This document shows, one piece after another, positions 13,341 through 17,476 of a DNA stretch of 17,476 bases; the stretch's first letter is position 1; each line of letters opens with the position of its first letter. The DNA lies in the NCBI GenBank assembly GCA_964386435.1, contig CAYLSV010000074.1:1-17476 (forward strand), given 5' to 3'. This DNA comes from CAYLSV01 sp964386435 (GTDB lineage Bacteria > Planctomycetota > Phycisphaerae > Tepidisphaerales > Tepidisphaeraceae). Under the pieces are notes generated by a model that was not told the origin of the DNA, searched no databases, and saw nothing but the letters and a program-made list of their open reading frames with translations. The translations under genes were made by a program, and so were the position numbers.

Positions 13341-14633
13341 ATGTGCATGCTGCCGAACATCGTCCTCGCGTTGTGCCTGCTGGCCTGCGCCGCCGCGGGT
13401 ACGCTTGTGCTCCACGACGGCTCGACCGTCAGCGGCGAGCTGCGGCGGGGCAACGGCGGGTACCACGTCGTCGCCGAGAATGGCTCGCGTCAGTTCGTGG
13501 CCGACACCGACATCCAGACCGTCCGCCTCGGCGGCTCTGGCGAGTCGGTGGAATCCGGCCTCGACAGTCTGCGGCGGGTGGCGGCGAATCTGGACGATTT
13601 GGACGAGATCATCCGCCGTTACGAGGCCTTCGTCGAAGAGCACGACGACGCCGCCGCCCGCGGCGAGCTTGAGGCGTTTCGGCGGATGCGGGCCGAGAAT
13701 TTCGTCCATTGGGGCAACCGCTGGGTCAGCCCGGCGGAGCAGCGCGAGCTGGCCGCGGCGACGCTCGAGGCGGTGAACGACGTGCGCCTGAAGATCAAGG
13801 CCGGCGACGTGCCGGGGGCCAAGCGGGCGGTCATCGAGCGGCTGCGGGCCGACAACGACGACGTCTCGGCGCTGTACCTGATGGCCGTCTTGGCGTGGGA
13901 GGACGGCGACGTCGCCGAGACCCGCCGCCGGCTGGAGCGGGTGGCCGAGCTCGCCCCGGACCACGCCCCGACCGCAAACAACCTCGCCGTCGTGCTGCTG
14001 CGGCAGAACCAAGAGGCACGGGCGCTGCTGTTCCTCGACCGCGCCCTGGCCGCCGCGCCGGGGACGAAGCAGTTGCTCGACAACGCCGCCGAGGCGCTGC
14101 AGCTCGCCCCCGGCGAGAGCCGCCCGTACGCCGCCTTGGCCGAGCGGTTCGCGGCGCAGGACCAGGCGCTGCAGCAACGCCTCGCCGCTGAGGGTTGGTA
14201 TCGCGACGGGGCGACGTGGATCGACCAGGCGACCCAAACCGAGCGCGAACAGCAGCGAGCCGAGGCCGCCGCCCAGATCGAGCGGCTGCGCACTGATTAT
14301 GACGCCACCACCGCCCGGATCGCCGCGCTGCAGGGCGAGGTCCGCCAGACGCGGGAGGCGATGCAGGAGATCAAGAACAACACGGTCTACCGCGACACCG
14401 AGGGCCGCCTCCGCCAGAGGCCGGTGCCGGACATCTACTTCGAGCTCGAGCGCGACGTGTTGACGCAGGAGCGGCAAATTGCCGAGCAACAGGCCCGGCT
14501 TACCGCGATCAACACCGCCGCCGCCGAGGTCGAGGCGTTGGTGCCGGGGCCGACTTACACCGGCGTCCTGCAGTTCATCGACGAGGATGGCGTCCCCGTG
14601 CCGCTGCCCCTGCCCCTGCCCCTGCCCGAGTGA
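13341..14633 (+). CDS. Exported TPR and coiled-coil protein
   Basis: 430 residues. The start is ATG 13341 with ggaga five bases upstream; the longer frame from 13128 overlaps the hydrolase and is rejected. A signal peptide (MCMLPNIVLALCLLACAAAG) is followed by a short beta domain, LVLHDGSTVSGELRRGNGG to about residue 58, of the kind seen at the start of planctomycete exported proteins. Residues about 171-245 contain TPR-like helical pairs (SALYLMAVLAWEDGDVAETR, PTANNLAVVLLRQNQEARAL). Residues about 295-345 and 365-395 are charged coiled coils (TEREQQRAEAAAQIERLR). The C-terminus ends in a proline/leucine run encoded by a hexamer repeat. A scaffold or cell-envelope role is likely, but nothing more specific can be read. 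Confidence 0.8.
   Translation: MCMLPNIVLALCLLACAAAGTLVLHDGSTVSGELRRGNGGYHVVAENGSRQFVADTDIQTVRLGGSGESVESGLDSLRRVAANLDDLDEIIRRYEAFVEEHDDAAARGELEAFRRMRAENFVHWGNRWVSPAEQRELAAATLEAVNDVRLKIKAGDVPGAKRAVIERLRADNDDVSALYLMAVLAWEDGDVAETRRRLERVAELAPDHAPTANNLAVVLLRQNQEARALLFLDRALAAAPGTKQLLDNAAEALQLAPGESRPYAALAERFAAQDQALQQRLAAEGWYRDGATWIDQATQTEREQQRAEAAAQIERLRTDYDATTARIAALQGEVRQTREAMQEIKNNTVYRDTEGRLRQRPVPDIYFELERDVLTQERQIAEQQARLTAINTAAAEVEALVPGPTYTGVLQFIDEDGVPVPLPLPLPLPE
14604..14627 (+). repeat. Four tandem ctgccc hexamers at a gene's 3' end
   Basis: Exactly four copies of ctgccc run up to the penultimate codon of the 13341-14633 gene and encode alternating Leu-Pro. Changes in copy number would keep the frame and only alter the length of the Pro-Leu tail. 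Confidence 0.85.
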
Positions 14634-14714
14634 CGCCTCTAAGGCTTCCTGTACCGAATGGGCAAGATGGGGTGTCGCCGAATCCAGGGAAATTCTCTTC
14701 TTCTCGGATTCTGC

Positions 14715-14742
14715 TTGAAAGGTATTTTCATTCGGCTAAATT
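14715..14742 (+). promoter_or_regulatory. Candidate sigma-70-type promoter for the PEP-CTERM gene
   Basis: ttgaaa at 14715-14720 and taaatt at 14737-14742 are separated by 16 bases. They lie in a locally A/T-richer part of an otherwise GC-rich spacer (14634-14873), about 130 bases upstream of the PEP-CTERM start. The first box matches the -35 consensus at five of six positions and the second matches the -10 at four of six. Assignment is by sequence alone. Confidence 0.4.
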
Positions 14743-14873
14743 TGCCCCGTCCAACCGCCCCGGCGATCGCCGGCAACTTGTTCGAGAAAATGGCATTCGA
14801 CAACCCGCGCTCCATCCTGCCCCTTGGGCACGTACGTACGCGCACCCCGGCTTCGGGAGAAAGACATTTGTTG

Positions 14874-15851
14874 ATGATGAAACGCACCCACCTTACCCGC
14901 GGCAGCCTGCTGCTCGCCGCCTGCCTCGCCACCCCGGTGTTGGCCGTCGATTACGACGAGGCCGTTGACGGCGATCTGTCGGACACCTTTTCGAGCCCGA
15001 CGTTCCTCGGCACCCTTGACTTCGGCAGCAACACGGTCGCCGGCGTCGTCGGCGGCTTTGATCCATCGGAAGACTTCACCGACGCCTTCAGTTTCACCGT
15101 GGCACCGACTGAGGGTGTGAATGAGCTTCTTCTCACAAGTTACGTCGCAACGGGCGGCAATACTGCGTCGAGCTTCGCACTTTACAGCGGCTTGAACGCT
15201 GACTCGCAGATTGGCAACTTTGGCAGCTTCGGACCCGCCGACATCGGTTCCGAACTGTTGGCCATCGACCTCGGACCCGGCGACTACACCTTCGAAATCT
15301 TTGAGGGCACTATCAACCAGAGTTACGTCCTTGACCTGATCGTGGGCACATTCGTCCCGCCGCCGCCGCCGCCGCCGGTGACCGTATCGAACTTCTCGGG
15401 TGACACCACCGGTGGGCCGACGTTCAACCGGCCCTTCGCCAGCTTCAACGGCCTGTCAACCAGCGGGACCGACGTGCCCTACGAGGTCACGCCCGTCTTT
15501 GTCGAGGAGGACGGGACCTATACCGTGAATACAGCCACCGAATCCGGCTATGACGGGTTCGTTCTGCTGTACGACGCCAACGGTTTGGACCCGCTCAACC
15601 CACTTGCGAACGGGATCACCGGCGACGATGACGGCCCCAGTGGCACGGCCGACAGCGAGTTCTCCTTCGACTTCGTGGCCGATACGCAGTACTTCATCGT
15701 GCAAACTGGGTTCGGCAACAGCGACTTCGGCACCTACACCGGCACCGTCACCGGGCCGGGCGCGGCGACGTTCGCGTTGATCCCCGAGCCGGCCAGCCTC
15801 GGGCTGCTGGCGGCGGCTGGCTTCGGTCTGCTTCGTCGTCGGGCGGCGTGA
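14874..15851 (+). CDS. PEP-CTERM-sorted exported protein with two beta domains
   Basis: 325 residues. It begins MMKRTHLTRGSLLLAACLAT with a signal peptide ending at VLA. A first beta-rich domain (about 24-160) contains DYTFEIFEGTINQSYVLDLI, and a run of eight prolines near 161-168 acts as linker. A second domain (about 170-305) contains DGTYTVNTATESGYDGFVLL and QYFIVQTGFGNSDFGTYTG. Both resemble bacterial pre-peptidase C-terminal (PPC-like) sandwiches. The C-terminus IPEPASLGLLAAAGFGLLRR is a textbook PEP-CTERM signal: the PEP motif, a transmembrane helix and a basic tail recognised by exosortase. The start ATG at 14874 has gggagaaag about ten bases upstream; the upstream open frame is ignored. 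No catalytic motif is seen, so it is probably a surface or matrix protein. Confidence 0.85.
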   Translation: MMKRTHLTRGSLLLAACLATPVLAVDYDEAVDGDLSDTFSSPTFLGTLDFGSNTVAGVVGGFDPSEDFTDAFSFTVAPTEGVNELLLTSYVATGGNTASSFALYSGLNADSQIGNFGSFGPADIGSELLAIDLGPGDYTFEIFEGTINQSYVLDLIVGTFVPPPPPPPVTVSNFSGDTTGGPTFNRPFASFNGLSTSGTDVPYEVTPVFVEEDGTYTVNTATESGYDGFVLLYDANGLDPLNPLANGITGDDDGPSGTADSEFSFDFVADTQYFIVQTGFGNSDFGTYTGTVTGPGAATFALIPEPASLGLLAAAGFGLLRRRAA

Positions 15852-15873
15852 GCGCTTGAGCTTTGTTTCATCC

Positions 15874-15909
15874 GACGTCGTCGCGGGGTGCCGTGGCGGC
15901 GTCTTTTTT
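15874..15909 (+). terminator. Intrinsic terminator after the PEP-CTERM gene
   Basis: gacgtcgtcgcgg (15874-15886) pairs along all 13 positions with ccgtggcggcgtc (15891-15903), allowing three G-U pairs, across a ggtg loop. Six T residues follow at once (15904-15909). It starts 22 bases after the PEP-CTERM stop and separates that gene from the esterase at 15949. Confidence 0.85.
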
Positions 15910-15948
15910 GCCGACCACGTCAATGCTGTTTTCTGCTAGGTTGATGCC

Positions 15949-16827
15949 ATGCGCTTTGTCGTTCCCGCCGTTGTGTTCCTCGCCGCCGCTCCTGCTTTGG
16001 CGGTGGATCGGCTGTTCGTCTTTGGCGATAGCTTGTCGGATGTGGGCAACGTGGATCAGGCAACGCTCGGGCTCGTGCCGGGGGCGGGGTACTTCGACGG
16101 GCGGTTCAGCAACGGGCCGGTGTATGCCGAGGTGCTGGCCGACGGGCTGGGCGTGGGCGGGTTCACGCACAGCCTCGCCGGCGGCACGAACTACGCCTAC
16201 GGCGGGGCGCGGGCCACGGGCACGCCGTTGCCGAACAGCCTGGTGGTGCGGGACGTCGACGATCAAGTTGACCAGTTCCTCGGCACCTCGCCGACGGTGA
16301 CGTCGGACGATCTGTTCGTCGTCTTCGCCGGCGGCAACGATCTGCTGGCGGGCAACGCGCCGGCGGACGTGGCGGCGGAGATCGCCGACCAGATCGCCCG
16401 GCTCTACGACGCCGGCGGCCGGTCGGTGTTGGCGCCCAACCTGCTGCCGCTGGGGGCGGCGCCCGAGTTCAACGGCGACCCCGCCGGTGCGGCGGCGGCC
16501 GACGCGGCGACGCAGGCGTTCAACGCGTCGCTGTCGGTCGAGCTTGATGCGCTGGAACTCGCCCGGCCGGACCTTGACTTGTTCCGCCTCGACGTGGCCG
16601 ACTTGTTCGCCGACATTTTGCTCGACCCGGCGGCGTTCGGGTTTACCAACATCGACGAAGCCGGCCAGTCGGTGGCGGATGCGAGCGGCTACCTATTCTG
16701 GGACGATCTGCACCCCACGGCGGCGGGGCACGAGCTGCTCGGGCAGGCGGCATTGGCGGCCGTGCCCGAGCCGGCCTCGTTGACGCTACTCGGCGGCCTC
16801 GGCGTGCTGCTCGTCCGCCGACGCTGA
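15949..16827 (+). CDS. PEP-CTERM SGNH/GDSL-family esterase or lipase
   Basis: 292 residues. A signal peptide (MRFVVPAVVFLAAAPALA) leads into RLFVFGDSLSDVGN, where GDS with Ser28 is block I, the nucleophile. FVVFAGGNDLLAG near 123-136 is block III with the Gly-Asn-Asp oxyanion asparagine. WDDLHPTAAGHELLG near 250 is block V with the catalytic Asp and His three residues apart. The FSNGPVYAEVLADGL and GGTNYAYGGARA segments are typical of extracellular GDSL esterases such as thermolabile hemolysin-like enzymes. It ends in VPEPASLTLLGGLGVLLVRR, a PEP-CTERM exosortase signal. It should hydrolyse ester bonds of lipids or acetylated polymers at the cell surface; the substrate is unknown. agg lies eight bases before the start. 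The last 42 bases overlap the convergent desaturase gene. Confidence 0.92.
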   Translation: MRFVVPAVVFLAAAPALAVDRLFVFGDSLSDVGNVDQATLGLVPGAGYFDGRFSNGPVYAEVLADGLGVGGFTHSLAGGTNYAYGGARATGTPLPNSLVVRDVDDQVDQFLGTSPTVTSDDLFVVFAGGNDLLAGNAPADVAAEIADQIARLYDAGGRSVLAPNLLPLGAAPEFNGDPAGAAAADAATQAFNASLSVELDALELARPDLDLFRLDVADLFADILLDPAAFGFTNIDEAGQSVADASGYLFWDDLHPTAAGHELLGQAALAAVPEPASLTLLGGLGVLLVRRR

Positions 16828-17476
16828 GGGCGCGGCCGGCTCGACGGCGGGGATCAGGCGGTCGACGACCTTCGCACTGCACAGTACGCCGGGCATGCCG
16901 GCGCCCGGGTGGGTGCCGGCGCCGACGAAGTAGAGGCCGTCGATGTCGGACTTGTTGTGGAAGCGGAACCACGCCGACTGCGTGAAAATCGGCTGGACGG
17001 AAAAGCCGCTGCCGAAGTGGGTGTTGAGGTTGTCGCGGAAGTGCTCGGGGGTGACGAAGAAGTCGCCGGTGATGCACTCGGAGAGGCCGGGGAGGATGGT
17101 GCGTTCGAGGTAGCGGATGATGTCGTGCTTGAACGTCTCGCCGAACGCCTGCCAATCGACGGTGCCGTCGGGGTTGACCGGGATCTCGTCGTCAACACAG
17201 AGCCGCGCCCGTGAGGAAGCGGAGCCGGNNNNNNNNNNNNNNNNNNNNNNNNNNNNNNNNTGACGCTTCTTGGGTTGCAAATTCGGCACCGGGACCAGGA
17301 CGTAGAAGCTGTCCATGCCGTCCGGGGCCATCGACGGGTCGGTGGCGGTGGGGCGGTGGAGGTAGACGCTGAGGTCCTCGCGCTCGACCTCCTTGTCGTC
17401 GAAGAGCTTTTTGAGCAGGTCCTTGTACGCCTCGCCGAGGACGATCGTGTGGTGGGCGACGTCGGGGTACTGGCGG
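16786..17476 (-). CDS. crtI: Phytoene desaturase (CrtI-type), C-terminal part, interrupted by assembly gap
   Basis: The C-terminal third of a FAD-dependent carotenoid desaturase/isomerase family member. Reading from the right edge gives YPDVAHHTIVLGEAYKDLL, then SVYLHRPTATDPSMAPDGMD, FYVLVPVPNL, later FGSGFSVQPIFTQSAWFRFH. It ends with LYFVGAGTHPGAGMPGVL, the FAD-binding C-terminal motif of CrtI. The N-terminal Rossmann part lies beyond the window. Between VPVPNL and TVDWQAFGE there is extra sequence that includes 32 N and the residues GSASSRARLCVDDEIPVNPD; in CrtI relatives these two segments lie much closer. The frame happens to stay open across the N run, but its true length is unknown. 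The stop lies within the 3' end of the esterase gene. The product could also be a related CrtN- or CrtO-like enzyme. Confidence 0.85.
   Translation of the reverse strand, partial: RQYPDVAHHTIVLGEAYKDLLKKLFDDKEVEREDLSVYLHRPTATDPSMAPDGMDSFYVLVPVPNLQPKKRXXXXXXXXXXXXGSASSRARLCVDDEIPVNPDGTVDWQAFGETFKHDIIRYLERTILPGLSECITGDFFVTPEHFRDNLNTHFGSGFSVQPIFTQSAWFRFHNKSDIDGLYFVGAGTHPGAGMPGVLCSAKVVDRLIPAVEPAAPSASADEQHAEAAE
17204..17260. other. Assembly gap (32 N) bordered by repeat-like sequence
   Basis: N residues occupy 17229-17260. The bases just left of the gap, gcccgtgaggaagcggagcc, resemble the reverse complement of the family 3 right arm near 10515-10535 (gcccgtcaggaagtgcgg). A palindromic repeat copy at this point would explain both the failure to assemble and the extra residues inside the desaturase frame. 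Confidence 0.6.

Overview
This is a GC-rich draft-assembly window, with a 32-base run of N at 17229-17260. It most resembles a planctomycete of the Phycisphaerae type. The reasons are a local family of H-x9/10-D-[GA] proteins related to the planctomycete 'H-X9-DG' proteins, two PEP-CTERM proteins, a paired clpP arrangement, poor or absent Shine-Dalgarno sites at many genes, and many REP-like palindromes between genes. The assignment is inference from gene content; no rRNA or tRNA is visible.

Left part, mostly minus strand (1-7703): a partial FMN-dependent NADH-azoreductase (azoR) runs off the left edge. A tiny two-helix membrane protein lies on the plus strand, then a complete uvrA. Upstream of uvrA is a repeat-rich spacer. 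Next comes a cluster of related membrane-anchored proteins: three full paralogues (5016-5723, 5952-6710, 6954-7703), a C-terminal fragment (4758-5009) and a small membrane protein (4324-4656) that looks like an N-terminal half. Large inverted repeats sit in the gaps of this cluster.

Middle (7901-10406), plus strand: clpP, two small orphan genes separated by a perfect palindromic repeat, a second clpP, and a lipoprotein translationally coupled to it. Both ClpP proteins keep the Ser-His-Asp triad but differ around the serine, which suggests a two-subunit protease.

Right part (10420-16827), plus strand: a REP pair, a large GH63/MGH1-like glucosidase, an exported TPR/coiled-coil protein, a PEP-CTERM protein with its own promoter candidate and a strong intrinsic terminator, and a PEP-CTERM SGNH/GDSL esterase. 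The last converges on, and overlaps by 42 bases, a partial phytoene desaturase-like gene that carries the assembly gap. The sequence next to the gap resembles one of the repeat families, so the gene may carry an in-frame repeat insertion.

No mobile-element transposase, CRISPR array, phage gene or recognised defence system is visible. The most unusual material is the decaying paralogue array with its palindromes, and the small-gene insert between the two clpP genes.
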